Notes: generated from the letters alone by a model not told the origin. A DNA stretch of 64,000 nucleotides from Paraperibacillus marinus (GCF_046237605.1 NZ_CP143542.1:248001-312000); one strand, 5' to 3'; shown: positions 34,525 through 42,879, counted from the first letter of the stretch. A program made the numbers and translations.

Positions 34525-34960
34525 TTAGAGGTTTCTCATGAGTTCAGAAAACTTATGGGAAGCCTCTTTTTTCATTTCTTTTGTTACGTGGAGATAGACG
34601 TTCCTAGTTGTGGCATCATCACAGTGACCAAGCCGATCCATAATCTCTTCTAAGCCTACCTTTGCTTCTGCTAACAATGAAGTATGCGTATGGCGCAGAG
34701 AGTGGGATGTAAGTTCAGGACTTAAGCCGGCCAGCTTCAACAAACGTGCCATTCTGTTTTCCAAGGTTTTAATAAAAATGGGATAGCCTGGTTGTTCTCT
34801 TTCTTGGCGAAAATAAATCCTTCATCAATATAAGCTTTACCATAGTACTTCTGCACTTTATGCTGTGCCTGCATATGCTTCTTAAGGGTGCCTATCACCT
34901 CTTCACCCACCACGATGGTTCGTTTGTATTTACGCGTCTTAGGCGGAACCAATTGATACG
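34525..34960 (-). pseudogene. Tyrosine integrase, C-terminal part, frameshifted
   Basis: The minus strand encodes the catalytic C-terminus of a phage-type tyrosine recombinase in two frames. 34737-34952 reads VPPKTRKYKRTIVVGEEVI...EGFIFAKKENNQA; a one-base shift near 34785 moves into the frame of 34525-34764, reading ENRMARLLKLAGLSPELTSHSLRHTHTSLL (His-x-x-Arg box) and ends in the LGHCDDATTRNVYLHV region with the catalytic tyrosine. The 3' end forms a hairpin (34527-34572). The gene is missing its N-terminal half and sits directly beside the groEL att site, as integrases of site-specific islands do. A complementary N-terminal fragment lies at 40082-40552. Confidence 0.85.
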
Positions 34961-35258
34961 CCAGCGTGTTGAACTAAAGCATCCGTTAGCCCTCCATGAA
35001 TCGCAAAACCGGCGATTCACCACAGAGAATGAAAATGGCTCCAAACCGCCGATACTGCTCCTAGGCCGGTAGAGGAAGGTCGATGAACTATGGTGCCATG
35101 GGGCCCATCCGTTAGTCTGACTCCAACGACCACGGTGCACCACAGACTGTCGCTCCCCTTCCGGGAAGCACTTATGGGCATCCCAAATTATCTGTATTTT
35201 ATTGGAGAATGGTGATATAATTTGTCAGAATCGTTCATTCAATTAGGGAGGTAGAAAC
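34961..35258. other. GC-rich non-coding junction before the TIR gene
   Basis: 298 bases unlike the flanking integrase sequence in composition. CATCCGTTAG occurs twice (near 34980 and 35104). The minus-strand frame 34895-35143 has no recognisable domain. The last ~60 bases are the promoter and leader of the TIR gene. Confidence 0.4.
35213..35221 (+). promoter_or_regulatory. Extended -10 promoter of the TIR gene
   Basis: TGATATAAT: a perfect TATAAT (35216-35221) with an upstream TG, 38 bases before the ATG. The -35 (TGTATT region) is weak. Confidence 0.55.
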
Positions 35259-35969
35259 ATGGCTAGATGTACAGCTCCAGTAAGGGGACATAGCTCAGCG
35301 AGTGCCGCAGAAAACTGTCCAGCATGCAGAGGGCGGTCTCGAGGCTACAATTCGTACTCGTATTCACCCTCGTACTCGCATTCATCTTATTCCCCGTCCC
35401 AGGCAGGTGGGGGCGGTCGCAGCAGCAGCGGAGGAGGTTCGGTCCGCAGTGTAAAACCGCGCTGGTCAGGAGCAGGTTCGTCCATATTGTACACGCCTGC
35501 AGAAGTTCAGGCACTCACACCGGTCCGCAAAAGCGTTGAAGACCTGGCAGAAAAACTGCCTGATCTTCGAGACGTCTTCCTCTGCCATGCGTGGGACGAC
35601 CGGAAGGGGGCAGCCAAGGAACTGCACGATCTGCTTCAGTCACATGGTGTTTCCGTCTGGTTCAGCGAGAAAGATGTTGGCCTCGGTCAGCCGTTGATGC
35701 GCACCATCGACAAAGGCCTGGCGAACTCGCGAGTTGGGATTGTGCTGGTTACCCCTGAGTTACTACGCCGCCTCCCAAAAGAGGGCATCGCTGACAAAGA
35801 ACTTTCAGCACTCCTCGCACGTGATCGGCTCGTTCCGATTGTGCACGGGACAACGTATGAAGCTCTACGCGAAGTCAGTCCCTTGCTCGGATCGAGAAGC
35901 GGCCTGGATACTGCAGAAGAGCCAATGGCAGACGTAGCGGCCAAGCTCTCAGAGCTAGTCGCCCTCTAA
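35259..35969 (+). CDS. Stand-alone TIR-domain protein
   Basis: 236 residues. Residues 4-23 hold a short Cys/His cluster (CTAPVRGH and CPAC), perhaps a small zinc-binding tag. A Ser/Tyr/Gly-rich low-complexity linker follows (residues ~28-63). Residues ~104-230 form a TIR domain: RDVFLCHAWDDRKGAAKELHDLL, VSVWFSEKDVGLGQPLMRTID, VGIVLVTPELL. Glu137 in SEKD is at the place of the catalytic glutamate of NAD-degrading TIRs, so NADase activity is plausible but unproven. Base composition is clearly richer in GC than the two following genes, which suggests a separate origin. GGGAGG precedes ATG 35259. A role in phage defence by NAD depletion is an inference; no partner sensor gene is directly adjacent. 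Confidence 0.85.
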   Translation: MARCTAPVRGHSSASAAENCPACRGRSRGYNSYSYSPSYSHSSYSPSQAGGGGRSSSGGGSVRSVKPRWSGAGSSILYTPAEVQALTPVRKSVEDLAEKLPDLRDVFLCHAWDDRKGAAKELHDLLQSHGVSVWFSEKDVGLGQPLMRTIDKGLANSRVGIVLVTPELLRRLPKEGIADKELSALLARDRLVPIVHGTTYEALREVSPLLGSRSGLDTAEEPMADVAAKLSELVAL

Positions 35970-36804
35970 GCTCTGTTGGTCTGCATCCTTCAGTTGTTTT
36001 TCCGGAGGAAGGAACCACTTTGCTGTGGCGCCCGTGGTTTTACAGATTACTAGATATAGGTAAAACGATGTCCTGAGGAGATAAGGGTTAGTCTAAACTC
36101 GCCGTTGATTATATGTATAACAATATCAATTGGAGATTGTGGGCTAAATTTATATACTTTAGGTTATGCGGGCTACTGACTACGAAATAGTACCCTCCCT
36201 GTCCACGGATCGGAGACTCGTGAACAGAGGAGTGGTACTTAAGTATATACTTTAGTATAAAGCATGGAACTTGATGACGCTGCTGTTTATTACCTGAATC
36301 TCTTCACCTTGCCACTAGCTTTTATAAAGCGCATACAGCTTCGCCCGCATGCTTTATGGCAAGTACCATTGGCCATAACCAATCGAAACTCCACCGAACC
36401 GTTACTGCAAGAAGCCGTTCCCGCTCCTCTAAGTCTCGCAATCCGGTCAAAACAGCAGAAAGACCTTGTCTAATGATTGCTACGCTGATTTTCGACGCGT
36501 TGGCTCAGCTCACCTGACCTGCATGTTTTAAGTCGATTTCAGGGCAGCTCCCTGTATGACGAAGCTTTTTACAGCCTTTTCATCAAGGGAGGTTCGACCA
36601 GGGATGTTTTATGTTGATTCCCTAACAACAGTTTTGTTCCAGAGTTTCACTTCTCTGACCCATTGGGATTTAACTCTGTCGTTAATACAACCTTTTAGGA
36701 AATATATTGCAATATTTAACTTAAACAAAAGAAGAAAAAATTGTTATTCATGGTTGATTTGGTACAAATAGGTGTAAAGAGAGCGGTTATGTAGAAATGG
36801 AATA
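35970..36804. other. Gene-free region with a hairpin, between TIR and HEPN-like genes
   Basis: About 830 bases. Open frames of ~70 codons (36264-36473, 36556-36771) have no recognisable domain or good ribosome-binding site. At 36189-36239 an imperfect ~18-bp hairpin (AGTACC-CTCC-CTGT-CACG with CGTG-ACAG-GGAG-GGTACT) is followed by a palindromic AAGTATATACTT; it could be an IS end or a structured RNA. I cannot assign the remainder. Confidence 0.4.
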
Positions 36805-36863
36805 GAAAAAAAGTAACCAATCACTCCCCGCTAAACTGAGCCGGGGTGGGTGGTTGCTTTTTA
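36805..36863 (+). terminator. Strong hairpin terminator upstream of the HEPN-like gene
   Basis: AAAAAGTAACCAATCACTCCCCG pairs over ~22 positions (with two mismatched or wobble sites) with CGGGGTGGGTGGTTGCTTTTT, 11-base loop. It insulates the next gene from upstream transcription. Confidence 0.8.
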
Positions 36864-36884
36864 TATAGTGATTAGGGGGAAGGT

Positions 36885-38186
36885 ATGTACTATCAGGAAT
36901 CAATAGAATATAAAGTGGAATCAATCTATCACACTAAAACAAAAGAATACTTTAATGAAGTTTTCAGTTCATACAATAATGGAAACTACCGTTCTGCAAT
37001 GGTTATGCTTTATTCTGTTGTAGTTTGCGACTTAATTTATAAACTTCAAGAGCTGTCAGAGAGATATAATGATTCTACTGCAGTCTCAATTTTAGAAAAA
37101 ATTAAAGAAGAACAAAAAGAAAACCCCGGTAATTCTAAATGGGAAAACACATTTATTACAGAGATAAAAGAAAGAACAAATTTACTGGAAACCCAAGACG
37201 CCCTTAATATTGATTATTTAAGAAATCATAGACATTTATCAGCACATCCGGTTCTTGATCAGCTAGATATGTTAGTCACGCCTAATAAAGAAACTGTTAG
37301 AGCAAATATCACGAATATGTTAGAGGGAATCCTTTGTAAAGCCCCCCTCCTGTCCAAGAAGTTCATCTCAACATTTTTAGAGGATCTAGTATCTGTAAAG
37401 GATCAACTAATAAAAGATAACGAATTTGAAAATTATTTAAATAGTAAATACTTAAGTAAAATAAACAAACCAACAGAAGAAAAGTTGTTCCGAGATTTGT
37501 GGAAATTCACGTTTCGTTTAGACGATGCTCAAACAAATGATAACCGTGATGTTATTTTCCGAGCGCTCTTGGTTTTATATAAGAAAGATAAAGTTTCCTT
37601 CAATATTCTAATTGATTCTGATAAAAATTACTTCAGTCATATTAATTTACATAATGAAAAGATTTTAAATTCAATTGTAGAATTCATGTCCCTTTTTCCA
37701 GAGGTCTTTAATTCATTAGAAGAATCGGCTAAATTGATTCTGAATAACAAAGCTACACATAATTTTGATATATTTACAAAAAGCATTTTTTTATCTGAAA
37801 GTATATCAAAGCATTTAGAAGCAATTCAATCTCGCGTAGAGGATGCCTTAATTCCAGGCCGATTATCTGAAAGTGGGCGAAAGCTTTTATTTAAAGTATC
37901 TCAAGAACACGGAGTAGTAAATCAGTTTTTAGACTTATTAATATATTTATTTAGCATTAGCCGGACTTATGATAGGGCGGACATAAATTTCCAAAATTAC
38001 ATTTCAGTTTATGGAGACTTATTCAGTAAAGAGCAGTTTATTAAAATTCTTGAAGCTATAAATAAAAATAAACAAATATATGAACGCAGGCAAGCTTGGC
38101 AGGATAATAATACTCTTAAGGAAATAATAAATAAGAGGTTTCAGGACGAGATTAACTTTGATGATTATACAAATGTAAGGCTGTAA
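36885..38186 (+). CDS. Unrecognised protein with HEPN-like N-terminus
   Basis: 433 residues, AT-rich, no signal peptide or membrane segment, mostly helical by composition. I do not recognise a named family. Residues ~1-125 resemble HEPN-type helical bundles: two long helices and a terminal DYLRNHRHLSAHPV segment containing R116-x4-H121, the arginine-histidine arrangement typical of HEPN RNases. The rest (residues ~150-433) is a helical repeat-like region with no motif I can name. ATG 36885 follows GGGGGAAGG. It lies 357 bases before a P-loop ATPase gene of similar composition, with a terminator-like hairpin between, so they may be two genes of one module with separate transcripts. A defence role is inference from the island setting and the HEPN-like motif. 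Confidence 0.6.
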   Translation: MYYQESIEYKVESIYHTKTKEYFNEVFSSYNNGNYRSAMVMLYSVVVCDLIYKLQELSERYNDSTAVSILEKIKEEQKENPGNSKWENTFITEIKERTNLLETQDALNIDYLRNHRHLSAHPVLDQLDMLVTPNKETVRANITNMLEGILCKAPLLSKKFISTFLEDLVSVKDQLIKDNEFENYLNSKYLSKINKPTEEKLFRDLWKFTFRLDDAQTNDNRDVIFRALLVLYKKDKVSFNILIDSDKNYFSHINLHNEKILNSIVEFMSLFPEVFNSLEESAKLILNNKATHNFDIFTKSIFLSESISKHLEAIQSRVEDALIPGRLSESGRKLLFKVSQEHGVVNQFLDLLIYLFSISRTYDRADINFQNYISVYGDLFSKEQFIKILEAINKNKQIYERRQAWQDNNTLKEIINKRFQDEINFDDYTNVRL

Positions 38187-38244
38187 AATTCAATTCATAC
38201 TCACCAGCATCCTTATGTTGTCACATAAACTCTAAAAATAATGG

Positions 38245-38280
38245 CAGTCAGTCTTCAAATTATGCGGGTGACTGTTTTTT
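38245..38280 (+). terminator. Terminator after the HEPN-like gene
   Basis: CAGTCA (38245-38250) pairs with TGACTG (38269-38274), followed by six T. Confidence 0.7.
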
Positions 38281-38543
38281 ATATAAATGAAATCATCCGG
38301 ATGATTTACCGGCATTTTTCTTCTTCTTCTTTCGATATGGTAATACAAAACACTAACAGGCACCGGCACTTTGTTCATACCTTCGTCAGAACTGCCATTT
38401 GCTATAACCTAAGCGCGGAGAACCTCTGGCAGTAAATAAGGTATCGTGTCGAGTTTCTTCAGTAAACCCAATATCATAAGTAATTTTATTGTGATAGTAT
38501 TTCTTTATAGGATGAAAATGGAATAAAAAAAGGGGATAATCGA
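38281..38543. other. Leader of the P-loop ATPase gene
   Basis: Apart from the ATPase promoter region and its AAAGGGG ribosome-binding site, nothing is recognised. A minus-strand frame here (38386-38613) has no domain I recognise. Confidence 0.35.
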
Positions 38544-39959
38544 ATGAATAATCTTTTAGTTCCGGATAGATTTGAGAAGCTGAAGGAAAACGCTCAAGGA
38601 AATCTTCAATCAATAATTGTTGAAGTTAGGGAAGCACTAGAGAAAATTGATCAAATATATGGAGATATGGAAGCAGCTGACAGAGGTGCATTTCTTATTT
38701 TAAAAGGGGAATCAGGATCAGGGAAGTCAACTTTTCTTAATACAATAAATTTATTTAGGGAAGGTGTTTCTATTGAGACAATTAACAATGATCAATCAAT
38801 TACTTCTACTCTTTCTAACTATCAGCCTACGCAACTTAAACTGAGAGTCATTATTCTTGAAGGTAGAGAAGCCCTTCTTGGACAATTAAGTTCAGAGCTG
38901 GAGAAGGATTTACATTCGATAAATACCTTTCTAAGAACAAATAGGGGAGAAAGGACACTAATAGTTTGGCCCTGTAATACTGAAGAAATGAAAGATGTTC
39001 TTGTGAATGTGGCTGGAAACATTGGTGGTGACGCACTGTTAGGTATTGATAGTCCCTATTATAACTTTAGCGGTCCTGCTAAAACTAATTTTGTAGATAT
39101 TGCTACGAGAACTGTCCAGTTATTAAATAATGGTGCTTCATTAACTGACATGGGAATCACTGATGAGGATGCTCAGAGTTTAGTGCAAAATTCAACTACA
39201 ATTGGAAAATATTTCAGTTTTCTAAGGAGACAATTGCTAATTAACACTCAAAGTCTTAAAAAGCTTGTGGGTAAGGAACAATTTAAGATGTGGATTGTTG
39301 TCCTAGCGGGCAATGAACCAGAGAATGATGTTGCGGCTCTAACAAGAGGTCAGTCAGCAGCCGCTGATATAGAACGATTGATGGTTTCGACAGAAGCAAA
39401 TATCGTTACAGATTTAAAACAATATCCGGAGAAAATAGGGTTACTGTCAAGTGTTTTTGATTGTAAAATAATTTATGTTCCTATCTTAACTGCTACAGCG
39501 ATTGCTAGAGATTATGCTGATAGTCAGCTTACAGAAAAAATGAGAAATGTAGGACTAAGTACCAAAGCAGACAATTCAGGAATAAGTAGATTGCTGAATA
39601 GTGAGTTAAAAAACGCGCTAAGTGGTAATCCATCAGGAATTAGGAAGAAGGGCAATAAGGTTGGGAGTAATAGTCGTGAGGCTTTTGAGAAATTAGCTCA
39701 AATAGCATCTACCAACGATAAGTTAGTTAATAAAACGTTTGGTGATGCTCTAGTAAATGCCGGATTAATTTCTAGTTTCTTACTTGAACAGGACTTAGGT
39801 GGGGGGCTAACTCGCAGGACAGATATTCTATGTGATATTGGTGAAGGCAAAGTTAGATTAGAAATGATGTGGAGGTCAAGAACAGGTAGAGCAGACATAT
39901 CAAATTATGTCCTAACAAAGTTGTATAACTACGGGAAAGCTATAGGATACTTATCTTAA
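38544..39959 (+). CDS. P-loop ATPase of unknown family (candidate defence partner)
   Basis: 471 residues with a Walker A motif GESGSGKSTFLNT at residues 55-67 in an otherwise unfamiliar sequence. Candidate Walker B and sensor segments are LKLRVIILEGREALL and FKMWIVVLAGNEPEN. The second half contains SVFDCKIIYVPILTA and ends with a small basic domain (GKVRLEMMWRSRTGRADISNYVLTKLYNYG) that resembles the DNA-end or nuclease-like tails seen in several restriction-type proteins, but I cannot name it. ATG 38544 follows AAAGGGGA. No membrane segments. Being AT-rich like the HEPN-like gene before it, it probably entered with it. The pairing of an ATPase with a HEPN-like protein is a common layout in prokaryotic defence, so the two are a candidate uncharacterised system. 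Confidence 0.7.
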   Translation: MNNLLVPDRFEKLKENAQGNLQSIIVEVREALEKIDQIYGDMEAADRGAFLILKGESGSGKSTFLNTINLFREGVSIETINNDQSITSTLSNYQPTQLKLRVIILEGREALLGQLSSELEKDLHSINTFLRTNRGERTLIVWPCNTEEMKDVLVNVAGNIGGDALLGIDSPYYNFSGPAKTNFVDIATRTVQLLNNGASLTDMGITDEDAQSLVQNSTTIGKYFSFLRRQLLINTQSLKKLVGKEQFKMWIVVLAGNEPENDVAALTRGQSAAADIERLMVSTEANIVTDLKQYPEKIGLLSSVFDCKIIYVPILTATAIARDYADSQLTEKMRNVGLSTKADNSGISRLLNSELKNALSGNPSGIRKKGNKVGSNSREAFEKLAQIASTNDKLVNKTFGDALVNAGLISSFLLEQDLGGGLTRRTDILCDIGEGKVRLEMMWRSRTGRADISNYVLTKLYNYGKAIGYLS

Positions 39960-40081
39960 TATAAAGATATCGCATTAATATTAATCCCATAAAAATTGAT
40001 TATTTTCTTTGATAGTACTCTAAGTAAACTCACCAACACCTAACTGTTTTGCCACACACAATTAAGATATTGTGTTCTCGA

Positions 40082-40552
40082 TTACAGTTCACACATATGA
40101 AATGTGTAACCACTATAAATAAGCGATGCATATTGTCGCACCGCTGTCGGGATTTTAGGTGTTAATAACTTGTATTCTTTTCTGTTGTTCGTAGGATTGT
40201 AATATGTTTTTGAAATGCTAATTGTCTGTTCATTAAAATCAATATCGCGCCATTTTAAGGCACACAATTCCCCGGCGCGTATACCTGTATACGCCAATAA
40301 TAAAAAGATGGGGTAATCTTGATCTAATCCCATTTGTTTGGAAATCTGGATGAAGTGCTTAAGTTCCACTTTTTCTAAATAGTTTGGTAAACTTTTTCTT
40401 CCTTCCAGTTCTTCGATAGTCTTCTGCTGTTTGGGAACCTGTGTATACTCTGTTGGATCTTTTTTTAAAATTTCTAATTCCACAGCTTTTTTAAAAATCA
40501 TTCGTACTGCTGTGTCCTTAGTACTCCCGCATTGTCTTTCCCTCTCTGGCAA
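40082..40552 (-). pseudogene. Tyrosine integrase, N-terminal and core fragment
   Basis: The minus strand encodes part of the core-binding domain (RMIFKKAVELEILKKDPTEY, VPKQQKTIEELE) and the beginning of the catalytic domain with the first catalytic arginine (LAYTGIRAGELCALKWRDID), then ISISKTYYNPTNN. It breaks off after KEYKLLTPK, from which point the residues are unrelated. The C-terminal fragment beside groEL (34525-34960) begins with the matching AYQLVPPKTRK, so the two overlap by only about eight residues. They may be halves of one integrase separated by cargo, or remains of two copies. The N-terminal arm-binding domain is missing. Confidence 0.8.
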
Positions 40553-40589
40553 GGTTTGTGAACTATTGCAGGTAATGTGGGTGCTTTAC

Positions 40590-40930
40590 TGGAATTCTAA
40601 AAGGTAAGGATTCACTTCTAACAGTCTTTTCCGGCCATCTTTTTTTGGTGAATAAATCCTCGCTCTTCCAATTCCAACAATGTCGCTTTTAGATGCATGG
40701 CTTTTATAAAACGTTTCCTTGTGAGGTTTTGAATGTCTCTGTATTCAATAACAGGCTGCCCCTGCCGCTTAATCACTCCCAGTAGATACTTTGCATCTTG
40801 CGCGCCCGAGCCTTCCCTGTCCGCAACTGCTTAAAAGCATTCTACGAAATCAATCAGCGTTTCTTGATTTTCGATAAAAGAATCCCTCAGAATATCCCTA
40901 TAAAAGAATAATACAGAAGTTTTTAGCGGG
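40590..40930 (-). pseudogene. Fragment resembling the C-terminus of a phage/plasmid primase-like protein
   Basis: The minus strand reads VIEYRDIQNLTRKRFIKAMHLKATLLELEERGFIHQKKDGRKRLLEVNPY, a winged-helix-like end, preceded after a probable frameshift near 40840 by a weaker segment containing QETLIDFVEC. This is like the C-terminal part of DUF3987-type primase-associated proteins that accompany integrases in satellite islands and plasmids. The assignment is from memory of the family and is tentative. It suggests that segment A once carried its own replication functions. Confidence 0.4.
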
Positions 40931-41041
40931 AATTTGGCGATAAAAAGAGCCTCTATTTTGGAGGATTCCATAAGGAAGGCGTGGAATTTGATAGGCATAG
41001 GGAACAAAGACCCTCGATTCTTTTGGAAAGGTAGTGAAAGT

Positions 41042-41320
41042 ATGTATCATCTGAAACTGCGTACCAAAAATCGTGCCAAAACTCCTTCTTCCAGCCGCAA
41101 AGAGGCGGTTCTAAAAGGAATCCTTGAATTCTTCCGCGAAGGTCAAAAAATGATTCTGCTGTCCGAACCCGCTGCTGGCTCACTTACAAACCGTCCAATC
41201 CGAACACTTCTTGAGGGTCTTAAGGTGAAATTTGAAGCTTACTCTCCGGCTGGCCTATTGTTTCTAGGTCCAGGCGATACATGGGCAACTTCAATAGGGA
41301 GAGGAGTGGTAGCCGTATAA
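41042..41320 (+). CDS. Hypothetical protein, 92 aa
   Basis: I do not recognise this frame. It begins at ATG 41042 behind AAAGGTAG, has codon use compatible with coding, and ends ...LLFLGPGDTWATSIGRG. The same frame is open to 40934. There are no membrane segments. A minus-strand frame overlaps it, so it may not be a gene. A terminator follows about 100 bases later. Confidence 0.35.
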   Translation: MYHLKLRTKNRAKTPSSSRKEAVLKGILEFFREGQKMILLSEPAAGSLTNRPIRTLLEGLKVKFEAYSPAGLLFLGPGDTWATSIGRGVVAV

Positions 41321-41426
41321 AGCAGGCCTTCTTCAATGGCCATAAGTGCAAACCTTTTAAGGCCACGGCCGAGGAGACCGGACATACAATTGAATAGAAA
41401 AGGACTGGGGGCAGCGGCCACCTGCT

Positions 41427-41454
41427 AAAAAAGCACTGAGAAGGTGCTTTTTTT
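41427..41454 (+). terminator. Terminator near the end of segment A
   Basis: AAAAAAGCAC (41427-41436) pairs with GTGCTTTTTT (41444-41453), loop of 7 bases. Confidence 0.85.
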
Positions 41455-41498
41455 GTGCATCATTACAGAGTCAAACTCATAATAAGTAATAATTTCTT

Positions 41499-41586
41499 GT
41501 TAAAGATGTTACAAAACGAAATATAAAAAACATTACAATAACGCGACTTAAACAACATTTATAAACTCCCGTTAAACATGTTACAA
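41499..41586. repeat. Pair of 16-bp direct repeats flanking att copy 2
   Basis: GTTAAAGATGTTACAA (41499-41514) and GTTAAACATGTTACAA (41571-41586) differ at one base, and CATTACAATAACG lies between them. The second copy ends 11 bases before att copy 2. They are candidates for integrase arm-binding sites. Confidence 0.6.
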
Positions 41587-41597
41587 TATGGAGGATT

Positions 41598-41617
41598 AAT
41601 GGGCGGCATGATGTAAT
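41598..41617. repeat. att-like repeat copy 2
   Basis: AATGGGCGGCATGATGTAAT, identical to the groEL end. It forms the boundary between segments A and B. A hairpin (AGGCTCCTCA 41681-41690 with TGAGGAGCCT 41709-41718) follows at the position of the integrase 3'-end hairpins in the other copies. Confidence 0.92.
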
Positions 41618-41950
41618 GACCGCTTAAACCCATGGTAAATGAGGTTTTAAAGAAATTTGCTAACATCAGGGTTATAAAAGAGGCTCCTCATTAGTTGATT
41701 AAACTTTTGAGGAGCCTTTTCTATCGCTTACGATAGATGGTAATGAATTATGTATTATTATTGATGATAATAGATTTAGGAATCTACTCTATGTTTATCC
41801 TCATTGCCACTTATCCTTGTTTTCAATAGCTCTTACTTTTTCTGAGAGAATGAGTCAACTTATCACATATCTCGTTCGAAAAAGACAAAATACTACTAAA
41901 AAAGTTATAAATTCACAAAATATTCTGTAGAAATAGGACTAAAGTAATTG

Positions 41951-41956
41951 TATAAT
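41951..41956 (+). promoter_or_regulatory. -10 element of the riboswitch transcript
   Basis: TATAAT at 41951-41956, preceded at 17 bases by TAGAAA (41928-41933). About 15-20 bases upstream of the riboswitch fold. Confidence 0.6.
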
Positions 41957-41974
41957 CGTGGTAACAAATCCAAT

Positions 41975-42056
41975 ATATTAAAGGGCAACTTATCTGAAAA
42001 GATAAGGACGCAAAGCTATAGGGGCTAAAGTATCGTAATACTATGCCAGCCAGCTA
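41975..42056 (+). promoter_or_regulatory. c-di-GMP-I (GEMM) riboswitch
   Basis: It reads AAAGGGCAACTTATC, a GAAA-type capped stem, then GATAAGGACGCAAAGC, followed by the second stem and TATGCCAGCCAGCTAC. The GGACGCAAAGC core is diagnostic for the c-di-GMP-I aptamer. An intrinsic terminator follows immediately and the regulated gene starts at 42129, so ligand binding probably controls termination. The direction of control cannot be read without folding. Confidence 0.85.
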
Positions 42057-42065
42057 CATCTGCAT

Positions 42066-42098
42066 ATCCCTTTAATTATTTTAATAAGGGACTTTTTT
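42066..42098 (+). terminator. Riboswitch expression-platform terminator
   Basis: TCCCTT pairs with AAGGGA around an AT-rich loop, followed by C and six T, directly after the aptamer and before the AGGAGGG of the next gene. Confidence 0.8.
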
Positions 42099-42128
42099 AA
42101 TTGAGTCCTAACAAATAGGAGGGTAAAT

Positions 42129-42824
42129 ATGATGAGAAGGTTATTAGTACTATTAGTTTCATCTGCATTATTGCTAGGATTAGGAACGAGTGTTTCAGCG
42201 GAGAGTAATCCTGAAATTGGTAAAGCATTAGAGATGATTGAAAAAACAAATAGAGAAATAGATAAAGAGATTGAAAAAGCAGTGGAAAAGGCGGACAAGC
42301 TTCAAGCAGATTACATGCAAGATTTAATAGTATTAGAGGAAGGTAAAGAGGTTATTAAGCTAAGAGGCGAAAAAGAGAAGTTATTTGCTGAAATGGAGAT
42401 CAATAAACATGATGCGAAAAAGATAGCAAAATTAAATGAAGATATTTTGAAAGTAGAGGAAAAGCTAGCTAAAGAAACGGCAAGGATAGAAAAGAAAATC
42501 AGTGAAATTGAAGCGGTCATTCAAGAAGTAACGACTAGTTTAACTTTAGCCGAGGATAAAGACTCTAAGAAACTGCAAGATAAGCTAGAAAAACTGACAA
42601 AGAAACTAAATGAAAAGATAGAAAAAGCTGATGAAAAGACAGCTAAGTATACAAAGGATTTGGAGAAGGTCATAACAGATGTTTATAATAAGACATTAGA
42701 AATGTCAGCTGGTACGATTGCCAAAGTTGCAGAAGTAGGGATTATTGCTGAATGCAGCTGGAAATTAGTTCGCTTTGCTGATCGCTGGGTTTGGATTGAC
42801 CCGGTGCGTGTTGTTGGAATATAG
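42129..42824 (+). CDS. Secreted coiled-coil protein under c-di-GMP riboswitch control
   Basis: 231 residues. The first ~24 form a signal peptide (MRRLLVLLVSSALLLGLG, cleavage expected after SVSA). Residues ~28-185 are almost wholly charged helix (EKTNREIDKEIEKAVEKADK and similar heptads), a long coiled coil. The C-terminus AECSWKLVRFADRWVWIDPVRVVGI is hydrophobic and aromatic and could fold or anchor. I do not recognise the family. Two ATGs (42129, 42132) follow AGGAGGG. Given its riboswitch, it is likely a surface or matrix protein whose level follows c-di-GMP, the signal for sessile life; this is inference. Confidence 0.8.
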   Translation: MMRRLLVLLVSSALLLGLGTSVSAESNPEIGKALEMIEKTNREIDKEIEKAVEKADKLQADYMQDLIVLEEGKEVIKLRGEKEKLFAEMEINKHDAKKIAKLNEDILKVEEKLAKETARIEKKISEIEAVIQEVTTSLTLAEDKDSKKLQDKLEKLTKKLNEKIEKADEKTAKYTKDLEKVITDVYNKTLEMSAGTIAKVAEVGIIAECSWKLVRFADRWVWIDPVRVVGI

Positions 42825-42879
42825 TAATTAAATTGTAAAGCCATTGTGGAACTTTTACCAATATTATAAAATAAGTGAT

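Noticed and set aside
34895..35143. 82-codon minus-strand frame in the GC-rich junction
   Set aside because: Tryptophan- and arginine-rich composition without a domain, overlapping the integrase remnant; probably not coding.
36264..36771. Two ~70-codon plus-strand frames in the TIR-HEPN gap
   Set aside because: No recognisable domain, no good ribosome-binding site, interrupted in related frames; looks like debris of an unidentified element.
40953..41183. Minus-strand 76-codon frame opposite the 92-aa hypothetical gene
   Set aside because: No family match and no ribosome-binding site; the plus-strand frame has better codon use and a start signal.
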